From Octadecabacter antarcticus 307 (GTDB lineage: Bacteria > Pseudomonadota > Alphaproteobacteria > Rhodobacterales > Rhodobacteraceae), in the NCBI RefSeq assembly GCF_000155675.2, contig NC_020911.1, positions 4,020,501-4,084,500 on the forward strand: a stretch of DNA of 64,000 nt, in the 5' to 3' direction. The notes beneath the pieces were generated by a model. The model saw only the letters and a program-made list of their open reading frames with translations. It searched no databases and was not told the DNA's origin. The translations under genes and the position numbers were made by a program. Positions within the stretch are counted from its first letter, which is position 1. Every line of letters begins with the position of its first letter. This document shows, piece by piece, positions 45,727 through 56,591 of this stretch.

Positions 45727-48683
45727 CTGACCAATCCTCCAACGACCAATTCCACGCATCGTCCTTTATGCAAGGGCACAACGCGGAATATATTGAACAG
45801 CTTTATGCGCGATATGCGGATGATCCGAACGCGGTCGATGAAAGCTGGCACGCGTTTTTCAAATCCTTGGGCGATGCACCAGAGGACGCCCGCGCAGAGG
45901 CCGCAGGCCCGTCTTGGGCGCGCGCAGATTGGCCACCGATCCCGAACGGTGATCTGACGGCGGCGCTGGATGGTCAGTGGGCCGCAGAGCCCGCGGCCGC
46001 TGGACAAAAAATCAAAGACAAAGCCGCGTCCAAGGGCGTTGAAGTTTCCGATGAACAGATCCGCAACGCGGTGCTGGATTCGATCCGCGCGCTGATGATC
46101 ATCCGCGCCTACCGGATCAGGGGCCATCTTGTGGCCGACCTCGACCCGCTCGGCATGCGCGACGAGACCCCGCACCCCGAACTCGACCCTGCGTCCTACG
46201 GGTTCAAGCCTGCAGATATGGATCGTCCGATCTTTATCGACAACGTGCTCGGCCTCGAAGTGGCGTCGATGAACGATATCCTCGCCATTGTGCAGCGGAC
46301 CTATTGCAGCACGTTTGCGTTGCAATACATGCACATCTCCAACCCGCAAGAAGCCGCATGGCTGAAGGAACGCATCGAGGGTCTGGGCAAAGAAATCACC
46401 TTCACAAAGCAAGGACGTAAGGCGATCCTGAACAGCCTTGTTCAGGCCGAAGGGTTTGAGAAATTCTTGCACGTCAAATACATGGGCACCAAACGGTTCG
46501 GTCTGGACGGTGGCGAAAGCCTGATCCCAGCGATGGAACAGATCATCAAACGCGGTGGCCAACTTGGTATGCGCGATATCGTGATCGGTATGCCGCACCG
46601 TGGCCGCCTTAGTGTGCTCGCCAATGTGATGAAGAAGCCCTATCGCGCGATTTTCAACGAATTTCAGGGCGGGTCATCCAGCCCCGAAGATGTCGACGGA
46701 TCGGGCGACGTGAAATACCACCTCGGCGCGTCATCTGATCGTGATTTTGACGGCAATTCTGTGCACCTGTCACTCACCGCGAACCCGTCCCACCTTGAGG
46801 CGGTGAACCCTGTTGTGCTGGGTAAAGTGCGCGCCAAACAGGACCAGACTAACGATAGCGACCGCACGAAATCCATGGCAATATTGTTGCACGGCGACGC
46901 GGCGTTCGCGGGTCAGGGTGTTGTGGCCGAAGGGTTCGGCCTGTCCGGTCTTCGCGGCCACCGCACTGGCGGCACCATGCACATTGTGGTGAACAACCAG
47001 ATCGGTTTTACCACCGCACCGCACTTCTCGCGCTCCTCCCCCTATCCAACCGACATCGCGCTGATGGTTGAAGCGCCGATTTTTCACGTCAACGGTGACG
47101 ACCCAGAAGCAGTGGTGCACGCCGCCCGCGTCGCCACAGAATTTCGCCAAAAGTTCCACAAAGACGTGGTGCTAGATATCATTTGTTACCGCCGCTTCGG
47201 TCATAACGAAGGCGACGAGCCGATGTTCACCAACCCGTTGATGTACAAAAAGATCAAACAGCAAAAGACCACGCTAACGCTGTATACTGACCGCCTCGTC
47301 AAGGACGGCCTCGTGCCCGAGGGCGAGATCGAGGGTATGAAGGAAGAATTCCAGACATATCTTGCTACCGAATTCGATGCTGGCACGGATTACAAACCCA
47401 ACAAGGCCGATTGGCTTGATGGAAAATGGTCCCACCTCGACAAGGTCGAGAAAGATAAATACCAACGTGGCAAAACATGGATCAAGGAAGAAACCTTTGA
47501 TCAAATCGGTAAGGCGCTGACGACCGCGCCCGATGGCTTCCCATTGCACAAAACCTTGGGTCGTATCCTTGCCGCGAAAGCCAAGATGTTTGAATCTGGC
47601 GAAGGATTCGACTGGGCCACTGGCGAAGCACTGGCGTTCGGCTCGCTCCTCACCGAAGGCTATCCCGTGCGTCTGTCCGGACAGGACTCCGCGCGCGGTA
47701 CATTCTCGCAACGCCATTCGGCTTTGATCAATCAGGACACCGAAGAACGCTACTACCCGCTCAACAATATCCGCGACGGGCAGGGCAACTTTGAGGTCAT
47801 CGACTCCATGTTGTCGGAATACGCGGTTCTCGGCTTTGAATACGGCTACTCCCTCGCTGAACCCAACGCGTTGACCCTCTGGGAAGCGCAGTTCGGTGAT
47901 TTCGCCAACGGCGCGCAGATTATGTTTGACCAGTTCATCAGTTCTGGTGAATCCAAATGGCTGCGTATGTCCGGCCTCGTCTGCCTGCTGCCCCACGGCT
48001 ATGAGGGCCAAGGACCCGAACACTCATCGTCGCGCCTTGAACGGTTCCTGACCATGTGTGGCGGCGACAACTGGATCGTGGCAAATTGCACTACGCCCGC
48101 CAACTACTTCCACATCCTGCGCCGCCAATTGCATCGCAGCTACCGCAAACCGCTGATCATGATGACGCCGAAATCGCTGCTGCGCCATAAAATGGCCGTG
48201 TCCAAAGCTGAGGAATTCCAGGAAGGGTCAAGTTTCCACCGCGTCCTTTGGGACGACGCACAGCATGGCAATTCGGACACCACGTTGCAGCCGGATGACA
48301 ACATCAAACGCGTCGTCATGTGTTCAGGCAAAGTCTATTTTGACCTGCTCGAAGAACGCGACGCACGCGGCATCGATGACGTTTACATCATGCGCTTTGA
48401 ACAGTTCTACCCGTTCCCCGCCCAGTCCGCAGTCAAGGAACTTGAACGGTTCAAGAACGCGCATATGGTCTGGTGTCAGGAAGAACCCAAGAACCAAGGC
48501 GCTTGGTCGTTCATGGAACCTAATATCGAATGGGTCCTGACCCGCATCAAAGCCGACCATTCGCGCCCGAAATACGTAGGCCGCACCGCAGCAGCCTCGC
48601 CTGCAACGGGCCTTGCGTCGCGCCACAAAGCAGAACAAGCCGCACTCGTTGACGATGCGCTTACCGTTAAGGAAACAAAATAA
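45723..48683 (+). CDS. sucA: 2-oxoglutarate dehydrogenase E1 component
   Basis: A thiamine-diphosphate enzyme of 986 residues that decarboxylates 2-oxoglutarate. The N-terminal [20 protein letters not shown], the active-site [14 protein letters not shown], the ThDP motif region [13 protein letters not shown], and the C-terminal GHEGQGPEH-like sequence ([17 protein letters not shown]) are all present. It overlaps the sucB ATG by one base. Confidence 0.97.
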   Translation: MTDQSSNDQFHASSFMQGHNAEYIEQLYARYADDPNAVDESWHAFFKSLGDAPEDARAEAAGPSWARADWPPIPNGDLTAALDGQWAAEPAAAGQKIKDKAASKGVEVSDEQIRNAVLDSIRALMIIRAYRIRGHLVADLDPLGMRDETPHPELDPASYGFKPADMDRPIFIDNVLGLEVASMNDILAIVQRTYCSTFALQYMHISNPQEAAWLKERIEGLGKEITFTKQGRKAILNSLVQAEGFEKFLHVKYMGTKRFGLDGGESLIPAMEQIIKRGGQLGMRDIVIGMPHRGRLSVLANVMKKPYRAIFNEFQGGSSSPEDVDGSGDVKYHLGASSDRDFDGNSVHLSLTANPSHLEAVNPVVLGKVRAKQDQTNDSDRTKSMAILLHGDAAFAGQGVVAEGFGLSGLRGHRTGGTMHIVVNNQIGFTTAPHFSRSSPYPTDIALMVEAPIFHVNGDDPEAVVHAARVATEFRQKFHKDVVLDIICYRRFGHNEGDEPMFTNPLMYKKIKQQKTTLTLYTDRLVKDGLVPEGEIEGMKEEFQTYLATEFDAGTDYKPNKADWLDGKWSHLDKVEKDKYQRGKTWIKEETFDQIGKALTTAPDGFPLHKTLGRILAAKAKMFESGEGFDWATGEALAFGSLLTEGYPVRLSGQDSARGTFSQRHSALINQDTEERYYPLNNIRDGQGNFEVIDSMLSEYAVLGFEYGYSLAEPNALTLWEAQFGDFANGAQIMFDQFISSGESKWLRMSGLVCLLPHGYEGQGPEHSSSRLERFLTMCGGDNWIVANCTTPANYFHILRRQLHRSYRKPLIMMTPKSLLRHKMAVSKAEEFQEGSSFHRVLWDDAQHGNSDTTLQPDDNIKRVVMCSGKVYFDLLEERDARGIDDVYIMRFEQFYPFPAQSAVKELERFKNAHMVWCQEEPKNQGAWSFMEPNIEWVLTRIKADHSRPKYVGRTAAASPATGLASRHKAEQAALVDDALTVKETK

Positions 48684-50245
48684 TGACCGAAGTCCGCGTC
48701 CCCACCCTTGGCGAAAGCGTCACAGAAGCAACCGTCGCCACATGGTTCAAAAAGCCCGGCGACAGCGTCGCGCAGGATGAAATGTTGTGCGAACTTGAGA
48801 CCGACAAAGTGACCGTAGAGGTGCCGGCCCCCATCGCTGGCACCCTGTCCGAAATCGTTGCCGCCGAAGGTGATACCGTTGGCGTTGATGCGCTTCTGGC
48901 GCAGATCAGCGAAGCTGGCGAAGCGACGCCCGAACAGCCCAAGAAAAAGGAAGAAAACCCTACGAAGACGGCCCCTGAAACCGCAAAAGATCCTGTAGAA
49001 GCCATCGATGCGGGGCCCACAAACGTCACGGCACGCGAAAAGGGCAATAACATGAACATCATGGTCCCCACATTGGGCGAATCCGTGACCGAAGCGACAG
49101 TGTCCACATGGTTTAAAAAGCCCGGCGAAGCATTCGAGGCTGACGAAATGCTATGCGAACTTGAAACTGACAAAGTCAGCGTCGAAGTCCCCGCACCCGC
49201 CGCAGGGACACTTACCAAACTGCTGGCGCAAGAAGGCGACACCGTTGAGGCGGGCGGCAAACTCGCCATCATGTCCACCGACGCGTCAGCACCTGCCAAC
49301 CCCGCACCCGCCACGGCCCCAGCAGCAGTGGCCGCTGCGGCGTCCACATCCAAAGACGTCGAAGACGCGCCCAGCGCCAAGAAATTGATGGAAGAAAACA
49401 ACCTCACAGACGTCAAAGGCACCGGCAAAGATGGCCGCGTCATGAAAGAAGACGTGCTCAAGGCACTGGCAGCCCCCGCGCCAGCCGTGGTCACGGCTGC
49501 GCCACCCAAATCTAATTTGCGCGCACCTGTCGCTGCCAATCAGGACGCCCGCGAAGAACGCGTCAAGATGACCCGCCTGCGCCAGACCATCGCGCGCCGC
49601 CTGAAAGAAAGCCAAAATACCGCCGCCATGCTGACCACCTACAACGAGGTCGACATGACTGAGGTCATGGCATTGCGCAATGAATACAAAGACTTGTTTC
49701 TCAAAAAGCATGGCGTCAAACTTGGCTTTATGTCGTTCTTCACCAAGGCCTGCGTGCATGCCCTGAACGAAGTGCCCGAGGTCAACGCAGAAATCGACGG
49801 CACCGATGTGGTCTACAAAAAGTACGTCAACATGGGCATCGCCGCAGGCACGCCCACCGGTCTGGTCGTTCCCGTCATCAATGACGCCGACCAGATGTCA
49901 TTCGCGGTGATCGAAAAATCCATCGCTGCCATGGGTGCCAAAGCCCGCGACGGCAAACTCACCATGGCCGAAATGCAGGGCGGTACGTTCACGATCTCCA
50001 ACGGCGGCGTCTACGGCTCACTCATGTCGTCACCAATCCTGAACCCGCCGCAGTCCGGCATCCTTGGCATGCACAAAATCCAAGACCGCCCCATGGCGAT
50101 CAACGGCGCCGTGGTGATCCGCCCGATGATGTACCTCGCGCTGAGCTACGACCACCGCATCGTCGACGGCAAAGGCGCCGTGACATTCTTGGTGCGGGTG
50201 AAAGAAGCACTTGAAGATCCACGTCGGTTGTTGATGGATTTGTAA
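48683..50245 (+). CDS. sucB: 2-oxoglutarate dehydrogenase E2 component (two lipoyl domains)
   Basis: Dihydrolipoamide succinyltransferase, 520 residues. Two lipoyl domains (about 1-76 and 124-199) each carry ELETDK with the modified lysine. Then come an Ala/Pro linker, an E3/E1-binding domain ([20 protein letters not shown]) and the catalytic core ending [13 protein letters not shown] with His491 of HxxxDG. Two lipoyl copies instead of the usual one give the extra length; near-identical sequences ([12 protein letters not shown] in both) suggest an internal duplication. Confidence 0.97.
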   Translation: MTEVRVPTLGESVTEATVATWFKKPGDSVAQDEMLCELETDKVTVEVPAPIAGTLSEIVAAEGDTVGVDALLAQISEAGEATPEQPKKKEENPTKTAPETAKDPVEAIDAGPTNVTAREKGNNMNIMVPTLGESVTEATVSTWFKKPGEAFEADEMLCELETDKVSVEVPAPAAGTLTKLLAQEGDTVEAGGKLAIMSTDASAPANPAPATAPAAVAAAASTSKDVEDAPSAKKLMEENNLTDVKGTGKDGRVMKEDVLKALAAPAPAVVTAAPPKSNLRAPVAANQDAREERVKMTRLRQTIARRLKESQNTAAMLTTYNEVDMTEVMALRNEYKDLFLKKHGVKLGFMSFFTKACVHALNEVPEVNAEIDGTDVVYKKYVNMGIAAGTPTGLVVPVINDADQMSFAVIEKSIAAMGAKARDGKLTMAEMQGGTFTISNGGVYGSLMSSPILNPPQSGILGMHKIQDRPMAINGAVVIRPMMYLALSYDHRIVDGKGAVTFLVRVKEALEDPRRLLMDL

Positions 50246-50306
50246 TGGTGGATGTCACCCACCGCACCTCTCAGGTAGGTGCAACTCACAAAGTCGCAGG
50301 TGTTAG

Positions 50307-50690
50307 ATGACCGAAACTTATACAGCTAAAAAGGATCGATTTGACCGAGCGGACCAACTTGGCCTCGCGTTTATGCGAACCCTTATTTTGTTAAACGGCG
50401 GTGCAATACTGTCGGTGCTGACTTTTCTAGGAAATGCTTCCAGTCAAACCAATGTGACAATCCAAACCGGATGCATCATTAGCGCGATGATAGCTTTCTT
50501 GGTTGCTATCGTTGCCGTACTTCTTGGCTTGGGCGTTTCTTACACCTTCTATGCAATCAATGAACAATCTAGCTGGTCCCAATTTTGGAATAACTGGATT
50601 GTCCCATTTAACGCTGTGATGGGCCTGACTAGCTTATTTGGCTTCACCATTGGTCTAGTTTTGTTACTCTTGGGTGTTGAGCTACGATGA
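50307..50690 (+). CDS. small membrane protein, family unknown
   Basis: A 127-residue protein with a polar start (MTETYTAKKDRFDRADQL) and three hydrophobic segments (MRTLILLNGGAILSVLTFLG, SAMIAFLVAIVAVLLGLGVS, VMGLTSLFGFTIGLVLLLLG). It ends four bases into the MAPEG gene. It is AT-richer than its neighbours, consistent with later arrival in the suc cluster. Confidence 0.7.
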   Translation: MTETYTAKKDRFDRADQLGLAFMRTLILLNGGAILSVLTFLGNASSQTNVTIQTGCIISAMIAFLVAIVAVLLGLGVSYTFYAINEQSSWSQFWNNWIVPFNAVMGLTSLFGFTIGLVLLLLGVELR

Positions 50691-51100
50691 CCCCAGAACT
50701 CACAATCCTCGCCCTCGCAGGCCTCCTCCAAACCCTCCAATTCGCCCTCATGGCGATCCCCGCAAACCTTGAACTTGGCCCAGCCAAAACCATGTCGGCG
50801 CGCGACCCTGACCGCATGGGCGGCAAGACCATGATCGAACAACTCTCCACCAAAACAAGCCGTCTTGCGCGTGCGATGAACAACCACTTTGAGGCGTTGA
50901 TTTTCTTTACCCTCGCCGTAGTTGTCGTGCAAATGTCCGGCCAAAACACTGCCTTCACCGCCGCCTGCGCTTACGTTTACCTGATTGCGCGGATCGCTTA
51001 TGTCCCCGCCTATTACTTCGGCCTCAGCCCATGGCGCAGCTATGTTTGGTGCATCGGCTTCGCTGCGACCCTCGCAATGATTATCTCCACGCTTATATAA
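50687..51100 (+). CDS. MAPEG-family membrane protein
   Basis: A 137-residue four-helix protein of the membrane-associated eicosanoid/glutathione metabolism family: TKTSRLARAMNNHFEALIFF (conserved Arg-Asn-His region) and YLIARIAYVPAYYFGLSPWR. It may be a glutathione-dependent detoxification enzyme. It is linked to the previous small membrane gene by a four-base overlap. Confidence 0.88.
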   Translation: MTPELTILALAGLLQTLQFALMAIPANLELGPAKTMSARDPDRMGGKTMIEQLSTKTSRLARAMNNHFEALIFFTLAVVVVQMSGQNTAFTAACAYVYLIARIAYVPAYYFGLSPWRSYVWCIGFAATLAMIISTLI

Positions 51101-51196
51101 GTCGCGTTGACATACAAGATGTGTACAGCTTGTGTACGCTGTGTGCCCACCTAAAATACCGCCAAACGACACGCCAAAAACCCAAAGGAATACCCC

Positions 51197-52585
51197 ATGT
51201 CCAGTTATGACGTCATCATCATCGGCTCCGGCCCCGGCGGCTACGTTTGCGCCATTCGTTGCGCGCAATTGGGTCTGAAAACAGCCGTGGTCGAAGGCCG
51301 TGAAACGCTGGGTGGCACCTGTTTGAACATTGGCTGCATCCCGTCCAAGGCGCTGTTGCACGCGTCCCACATGCGGCACGAGGCCGAACATAATTTCGCG
51401 GCTATGGGCCTTAAGGGAAAGACTCAATCGGTCGATTGGAAACAGATGATGTCGTATAAAAACGAAACCATCGCTGCCAACACCAAAGGCATCGAATTTC
51501 TGTTTAAAAAGAATAAGATAGACTGGCTCAAGGGGTGGGGTTCAATCCCCGAAGCGGGCAAAGTCAAAGTCGGCGAAGACGTGCATGACGCCAAGAATAT
51601 CATCATCGCATCTGGCTCCGAAGTGTCCTCCCTCAACGGTGTTGAGATCGACGAGAAGACCGTCGTGTCGTCAACCGGCGCGTTGGAATTGGCCAAGATT
51701 CCCAAAAAGATGATCGTGATCGGCGCAGGCGTGATCGGGCTTGAACTGGGCTCGGTTTACAAACGCCTCGGGGCCGCCGTCACAGTGATCGAATACCTTG
51801 ATGCGATCACCCCCGGCATGGACGCCGAAGTGCAAAAGGCATTCAAAAAATTGCTTACAAAACAAGGGCTTGAATTCATTATGGGTGCCGCTGTGCAAGG
51901 CGTCGAAGCCAAGAACAACAAAGCCACAGTCAGCTATAAATTGCGCAAAGACGATAGCGAACACACCCTTGATGCCGACACCGTTCTGGTCTCCACGGGG
52001 CGGCGTCCGTTCACCGACGGGCTGGGCCTTGCCGCGCTGGGTGTTGAGATGTCGCAGCGCGGTCAGATCAAAACCGATGCCCATTATAAAACCAATATCG
52101 ACGGGATTTATGCCCTTGGTGATTGCATCGACGGGCCAATGTTGGCGCATAAGGCCGAAGACGAAGGCATGGCCTGCGCAGAAGGCCTCGCTGGGCAGAA
52201 ACCGCATGTTAACTATGGCGTGATACCAGGCGTCATCTACACCCATCCCGAGGTCGCCAATGTCGGCAAAACCGAAGAGCAGCTTAAAGAAGACGGACAT
52301 GACTATAAGGTCGGCAAATTCAGCTTTATGGGCAACGGCCGCGCCAAGGCAAATTTCGCCGGGGACGGGTTTGTGAAAATTCTTGCAGATAAGGCAACCG
52401 ACCGCATTTTGGGTGCGCATATCATTGGCCCCATGGCGGGTGATTTGATCCACGAAATCTGTGTGGCGATGGAATTTGGTGCAGCGTCTGAGGACCTCGC
52501 GCGCACCTGCCACGCCCACCCGACCTATTCAGAGGCCGTGCGCGAAGCCGCACTTGCCTGCGGTGACGGCGCGATCCACGCCTAA
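51197..52585 (+). CDS. lpdA: dihydrolipoyl dehydrogenase (E3)
   Basis: A 462-residue FAD disulfide oxidoreductase that reoxidises the lipoyl groups of SucB. FAD loop [11 protein letters not shown] (10-20), redox pair C42/C47 ([11 protein letters not shown]), NAD loop [11 protein letters not shown] and C-terminal [13 protein letters not shown] with the active-site His-Glu. Proximity to sucAB suggests it serves the oxoglutarate complex. Confidence 0.97.
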   Translation: MSSYDVIIIGSGPGGYVCAIRCAQLGLKTAVVEGRETLGGTCLNIGCIPSKALLHASHMRHEAEHNFAAMGLKGKTQSVDWKQMMSYKNETIAANTKGIEFLFKKNKIDWLKGWGSIPEAGKVKVGEDVHDAKNIIIASGSEVSSLNGVEIDEKTVVSSTGALELAKIPKKMIVIGAGVIGLELGSVYKRLGAAVTVIEYLDAITPGMDAEVQKAFKKLLTKQGLEFIMGAAVQGVEAKNNKATVSYKLRKDDSEHTLDADTVLVSTGRRPFTDGLGLAALGVEMSQRGQIKTDAHYKTNIDGIYALGDCIDGPMLAHKAEDEGMACAEGLAGQKPHVNYGVIPGVIYTHPEVANVGKTEEQLKEDGHDYKVGKFSFMGNGRAKANFAGDGFVKILADKATDRILGAHIIGPMAGDLIHEICVAMEFGAASEDLARTCHAHPTYSEAVREAALACGDGAIHA

Positions 52586-52609
52586 CTGGTTTAGCCTGCA
52601 CCAACCACC

Positions 52610-52667
52610 GGGCCCGTTTAATGTTTCGTTAACAATCAGGGGCCCGTTAGTGTTTCGTTAATCATTA
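52610..52667. repeat. imperfect 30-bp tandem duplication downstream of lpdA
   Basis: GGGCCCGTTTAATGTTTCGT at 52610 recurs as GGGCCCGTTAGTGTTTCGTT at 52640, each followed by an AT-rich TTAA(C/T)(A)ATCA-type end. The period is 30 bp. Confidence 0.7.
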
Positions 52668-52782
52668 AGACAACAACATCACGGGCGGTGCCGAAAATGG
52701 CCCGCCCACAGTCCAATCAGCGTCATATCTGTGCCGCAAGTGCCGTGCATACCTGCCTCAAATGACGCCTGAAAGGTATGCA

Positions 52783-53619
52783 ATGCAAAAATTTATATCT
52801 GTGACCGCCCTCATCTTAGGGATGACCGTCGCGTCCGCAGCGCAAGCTGGCGCAGTACGTTGGGGCGAAGACTTGCGCTTTGTGGCTGAAACCTCGATCC
52901 CAAAGGCGGACGGTACTGGCACCGTTTCCTTGTGTCATCTCGTTGATTTTGCAAAGGTTTTATTTGTGCCTGTCTACACAACGGTTCAAGGCTATGCGTT
53001 GTCCAATGACGGATGCACTGGCAACAGCTTTCGCAAAGTAACACCTGAAGATTTCGCCGTCTTGCAACTCTCCAGCCTTGTTCCCATGACGCTTCCCCCA
53101 ATCGCATCAGCCAATCTGACCTCTCTCATCTGGGGCCACGCATGGCTCGTGGTGGGCGTTCTTGGGCTTTTGTTTCGCGCAATGCGGGCTGTTTTGGGCC
53201 GCTCGCGTTGCCCCCGTAAATCAGGCGCTCCTGATCTGTTGGCGATCCACTCCCTCGTGGCGATGTCGCAAGTCGCGATCGCGGACGGTCGCCTTGATGA
53301 TGCTGAAGTGCAGCAGATCGCCAAAATTCTGACGCGGTTGACGGGTAAAACCTACACGCCGCAACAGGTTATGGACATGCTCAGTAAACTAAATCCTTCG
53401 CCGTCCGATATTGAACAAGTCGGGCAAGACCTGTCCGATAAGGATCGCCAGATTGTGCTAGAGGCGGCGCTGAATATCGCAGTCGCGGATGGTGAAATTT
53501 ATCCGAATGAATACGCCGTGGTGTCGGATCTGGCACAGCGGATGCGCATCGGCGCGGGTCCATTTCGCAGCGCTCTGGTGCGTATTTCTGCTCATCTGCA
53601 AACTGTTCAGGCCACTTAG
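52783..53619 (+). CDS. TerB-domain membrane protein
   Basis: A 278-residue protein with three parts: a signal-like start (MQKFISVTALILGMTVASAA), a periplasmic-looking domain (about 25-110; SLCHLVDF, SNDGCTGNSF, two cysteines), a membrane helix (WLVVGVLGLLFRAMRAVLG, about 118-136) and a C-terminal TerB-like helical domain (about 160-270) with two repeated IADGRLDDAEV / VADGEIYPNE motifs. The acidic repeats resemble metal-binding sites of TerB. Presumably the TerB part faces the cytoplasm. Confidence 0.7.
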   Translation: MQKFISVTALILGMTVASAAQAGAVRWGEDLRFVAETSIPKADGTGTVSLCHLVDFAKVLFVPVYTTVQGYALSNDGCTGNSFRKVTPEDFAVLQLSSLVPMTLPPIASANLTSLIWGHAWLVVGVLGLLFRAMRAVLGRSRCPRKSGAPDLLAIHSLVAMSQVAIADGRLDDAEVQQIAKILTRLTGKTYTPQQVMDMLSKLNPSPSDIEQVGQDLSDKDRQIVLEAALNIAVADGEIYPNEYAVVSDLAQRMRIGAGPFRSALVRISAHLQTVQAT

Positions 53620-54266
53620 ACTTTCAACATTCGCAGGCCTTGCGTCGCATCCGCACGCACAGCCAGCTTCAAACTCGCTTCATCCCCCGCCTTTAGCGCC
53701 GCGAGGATAAGTTTGTGGTTTCGGGGCGGCTCTGTGCGCCGCAACCGACCATAGAGTTTGGACATCGTGGGCCCAAGTTGCAGCCAAACCGTCTCTGCCA
53801 TGGCGAGCATTGCTGGCGCTTGAGCCCTTAAATACAACGTGCGGTGAAATTCCAGGTTGAGCCGGATATACCCCGGTGCATCCTGGCGCGCGATCACCGA
53901 CGCCACGCGATTGTTGATCTCTTCCAGCCGGTCAATCAGTGCCATGTGCGCGCGCGGCAATGCCCGTGCTGCCAATTCCGGTTCTAACAAAGCGCGCAAT
54001 GTCGCCAATTCTTCGATCCGTTCATTGGACAATTCCGGCGTTGATACCCGCCCCGATGACGATAATGACAACGCGCCTTCGGCCACCAACCGCCGCCCTG
54101 CTTCCCGGGCTGGGGTCATCGACACGCCAAACTCCTTACCAATTCCGCGAAGCGTAAGCGCCTGCCCGGGGTCAATCTCGCCGTGCATAATGCGCGATCG
54201 AAGGGCGCGGTAAACACGGTCATGGGCAGCACCCGTCGGCTTGGTCGCTTCGGATTGGATCAACAT
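53616..54266 (-). CDS. GntR-family regulator with FCD domain
   Basis: A 216-residue transcription factor: winged helix-turn-helix at about 12-80 (DRVYRALRSRIMHGEIDPGQ, FGVSMTPAREAGRRLVAEGA) and an all-helical FCD ligand domain (LRALLEPELAARALPRAH, LNLEFHRTLYLRA; His positions may bind metal with a carboxylate ligand). A TTGTGATCACA operator lies eight bases before its start codon, and the same site is paired before sdhC and sucC. I infer it senses a TCA-related acid and controls those operons and itself. Confidence 0.85.
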   Translation of the reverse strand: MLIQSEATKPTGAAHDRVYRALRSRIMHGEIDPGQALTLRGIGKEFGVSMTPAREAGRRLVAEGALSLSSSGRVSTPELSNERIEELATLRALLEPELAARALPRAHMALIDRLEEINNRVASVIARQDAPGYIRLNLEFHRTLYLRAQAPAMLAMAETVWLQLGPTMSKLYGRLRRTEPPRNHKLILAALKAGDEASLKLAVRADATQGLRMLKV

Positions 54267-54273
54267 AGGGCGC

Positions 54274-54284
54274 TTGTGATCACA
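54274..54284. promoter_or_regulatory. GTGATCAC operator before the GntR gene
   Basis: TTGTGATCACA, identical to the core of the sdh and suc operators, sits immediately upstream of the regulator's ATG (54266), a position expected for autorepression. Confidence 0.65.
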
Positions 54285-54297
54285 TCAGAACGGTAGG

Positions 54298-54987
54298 TCA
54301 ATCAAAACGTATGCGGTGCAACGCCCCACCGTGCGTGCGCAACCATGTTCGGCATTCCTTATGCGTTGGATACAACCGCTCAACAGCGGCCCAAAATCGC
54401 GGGCTGTGGTCCATATGCTGCAAATGCGCAACCTCATGCGCCGCAACGTAATTGAGCACCTCTGGCGGGGCCATGATCAGGCGCCACGAATACATCAAAT
54501 CGCCTGCCGATGAACACGACCCCCAGCGTGATCTCGTATCGCGCAAACTGATCCGCCCGTAGGGTTTCCCCAAAGCCTGCGAATAACGGTCAGACGCATC
54601 CGCCAAAGCATCGCGCGCCCGCAATTTCAGGAACGCTGCGACACGTTTGGCTGTTTTCGCTGGATCATCGGGTAAGACCAGCACGCCGCTCACCAGTCGC
54701 GCCCGTTTCACGTCACCAGCCACAAGCGGCAGTTCAGCGCCCCTGAGCAGGACCGTCCCACCGATCTGCACCTGCACGTCAGGTTCAATCGCGGCCAAAT
54801 GACCGCGCAACCACGCCTCACGCTCATACAGGAACGCCAAGCCTTCGCGCTCCGGCACGCGGTGTGGCAACGTCAGCGTCGCCCGACCATCCAGACGCGA
54901 TATGCGCAACGACAACCGCCGCGCCCGCGTAGATCGCCGCAACAGCACCTCCACAGGGGGGTTGCCTTCAAGGATCAAACGTCCCAT
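54298..54987 (-). CDS. YgjP/SprT-like zinc metallopeptidase-fold protein
   Basis: A 229-residue protein of the DUF45/YgjP family. The zinc motif HEVAHLQH (H184, E185, H188) is followed by HSPRFW with the third ligand His. The upstream TRSRWGSCSSAGDLMYSWRL is the conserved family segment. A cytoplasmic metal-dependent hydrolase; substrate unknown. Confidence 0.88.
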   Translation of the reverse strand: MGRLILEGNPPVEVLLRRSTRARRLSLRISRLDGRATLTLPHRVPEREGLAFLYEREAWLRGHLAAIEPDVQVQIGGTVLLRGAELPLVAGDVKRARLVSGVLVLPDDPAKTAKRVAAFLKLRARDALADASDRYSQALGKPYGRISLRDTRSRWGSCSSAGDLMYSWRLIMAPPEVLNYVAAHEVAHLQHMDHSPRFWAAVERLYPTHKECRTWLRTHGGALHRIRFD

Positions 54988-55095
54988 ATCCGCCTTTCAT
55001 ATTTACCCGCGCCAATAGCCTTTGACTCGACTTGTGTCTTATGGCAGTTGGCGACGACACGGCCAAGTGGCCTGCGCTGTCCAAAGGAATATCAA

Positions 55096-55422
55096 ATGCC
55101 AAAGGAAGAGTGGGGCACGAAACGCCTCTGCCCGACCACCGGAAAACGGTTCTATGACTTGAACGCTGATCCGATCATCAGCCCCTACACGGGTGAAACC
55201 GTTGTGGTGGAAACCGGCAAGACCCGCACCATGGTCGCCGACGCTGCTGACGCCCAGACCAAGGCGAAGGAAGAAGAGGCGGAAGACGACGATCTCGTGC
55301 TCGACGATGACGAGGACGACGATGATACAAATCTGGGTGACGACGTTCTAGAAGATGATGACGACGACACAGTCCCCCTGGACGAAATCGCCGATGTCGC
55401 CGCACCGGACGACGATTCCTAA
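55096..55422 (+). CDS. TIGR02300-family acidic protein
   Basis: A 108-residue protein starting MPKEEWGTKRLCPTTGKRFY, the TIGR02300 signature with a partial zinc-ribbon look (CPTTG). The C-terminal half is extremely acidic, dominated by Asp/Glu runs (about residues 57-108). AAAGGAATATCAA precedes the ATG at 55096. Conserved in alphaproteobacteria; function unknown. Confidence 0.88.
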   Translation: MPKEEWGTKRLCPTTGKRFYDLNADPIISPYTGETVVVETGKTRTMVADAADAQTKAKEEEAEDDDLVLDDDEDDDDTNLGDDVLEDDDDDTVPLDEIADVAAPDDDS

Positions 55423-55555
55423 TACCCGTTCAATTTTTGGGGTTTTAGGGCGGGATTTTCTCTTGATCTCGCCCGCCCCCCTGCGTAAAGAAATCTTACG
55501 TCTAACCTCGCTGCGAAAGCAGCCACTTACGACGGGGAACGACACCCTACTATTA

Positions 55556-55631
55556 GGGGCATTAGCTCAGCTGGGAGAGCGCCTGCATGGCATGCAGGAG
55601 GTCAGCGGTTCGATCCCGCTATGCTCCACCA
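55556..55631 (+). tRNA. tRNA-Ala (anticodon GGC)
   Basis: A complete cloverleaf: acceptor GGGGCAT/ATGCTCC (with one G-T pair), D arm GCTCAGCTGGGAGAGC, anticodon stem CCTGC/GCAGG with loop ATGGCAT (anticodon GGC), T arm AGCGGTTCGATCCCGCT and encoded CCA. Its 3' end is duplicated at 59844, marking it as the integration site of an island. Confidence 0.96.
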
Positions 55632-55650
55632 TTCCCTTTTATTTCAGTGA
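55614..55650 (+). repeat. left attachment-site repeat (attL) in tRNA-Ala
   Basis: A 37-bp segment beginning TCCCGCTATGCTCCAC inside the tRNA 3' end and ending TTTATTTCAGTGA. It matches 59844-59880 at 36 of 37 positions; similarity continues weakly with AAGCGTTAGAA beyond both copies. Confidence 0.85.
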
Positions 55651-55696
55651 CTTAGAGAAGCGTTAGAATGGTGTGCCACGAAAGTGGAGCACGACA

Positions 55697-56310
55697 ATGC
55701 GTCTAAACTCATACTTATCGCACTCGCGACATGGCATCTTTTATTTCCGCTGGCCCCTGCCAAGCTGCGAATTCAATGCTAAACGGGCTTCCTTTCGGAT
55801 GTCTTTGAGGACACGGTGCCCCAAACGTGCTGGGCAACTTGCTAGGCATCTGGCATCCTGCGGTGATGCCTTCCTGCACAAAAAGGCTTCATCCGACATG
55901 CGGCACGATGAACTTAGGGCACTGGTCCATAAATACTTCAAAAACGCGTTGGCGACCCAGCGGGATCGGCTTGATGCGGATGGCCCGATGTCCGCACGAG
56001 AACTTGCGCCCGTTGAAACCTCTCAGGCGCTAGCTGAGGCATCCGAAGAAGAGTTCTGGAGCATCTGCACCCAGAAGGCACAGACGCCTTCCTGCGGCAA
56101 TTCTGCAAGGCCAGTGGTATTCCTCAGTCAGAAGCCACTACCAACCCTGCAAGAGTGACGCGTGAATACAAGCTAGCCTACCGTGACGTGCTCAGAGCAT
56201 GGGAAAAGCACCGGCTTTCACTGGAGAATTACGACTACACTGAACAGAGCAGCAGCGATACACTTACCGGCGAAGCGGCCTTTTTGGCAGCGTCAAACGA
56301 TGTAGTTTGA
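55697..56310 (+). pseudogene. phage-type integrase, N-terminal fragment
   Basis: The frame starts MRLNSYLSHSRHGIFYFRWP, an N-terminal domain common in tyrosine recombinases of tRNA islands, and continues with SLRTRCPKRAGQLARHLASC-type sequence. After EEFWSI it shifts frame and reads DAFLRQFCKASGIPQSEATT through to ASNDVV at 56310. The catalytic C-terminal domain (R-H-R-Y) is absent. Its location beside the tRNA fits an island integrase. Confidence 0.72.
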
Positions 56311-56582
56311 GAGCGTTCCAAAAAGGAGGGTTTTTGGCACACCCACCCTGTCAGGGTTGCGAGCAGTAATGTGACGTCTAGTGATCAAATTTTCTAGTTG
56401 CATATTCATAGATTAGATAATCTTCACAGTGAAAATCCCGAAGCTCACTCATTTTCTTGGAACTAAGATGAATGGCTGGCTTTTGATCATTCACGTTTGC
56501 AGTAGGTATTTCCATATTATTAGTCTTATATAATCTGAGCTCCTCGAGGCATCGTTCAACAGATTTTTCTAAATTTTCTTGC

Positions 56583-56591
56583 ACGCCAATG
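56583..56591. repeat. 9-bp target-site duplication, left copy
   Basis: ACGCCAATG, repeated exactly at 57644-57652 on the other side of the element. Confidence 0.9.

Noticed and set aside
45465..46598. 377-codon frame opposite DUF805/sucA
   Set aside because: Overlaps two certain genes; composition is that of reverse-complemented sucA.
48667..49539. Serine/alanine-rich frame opposite sucB
   Set aside because: It mirrors the Ala/Pro linkers and lipoyl domains of sucB and is low in complexity.
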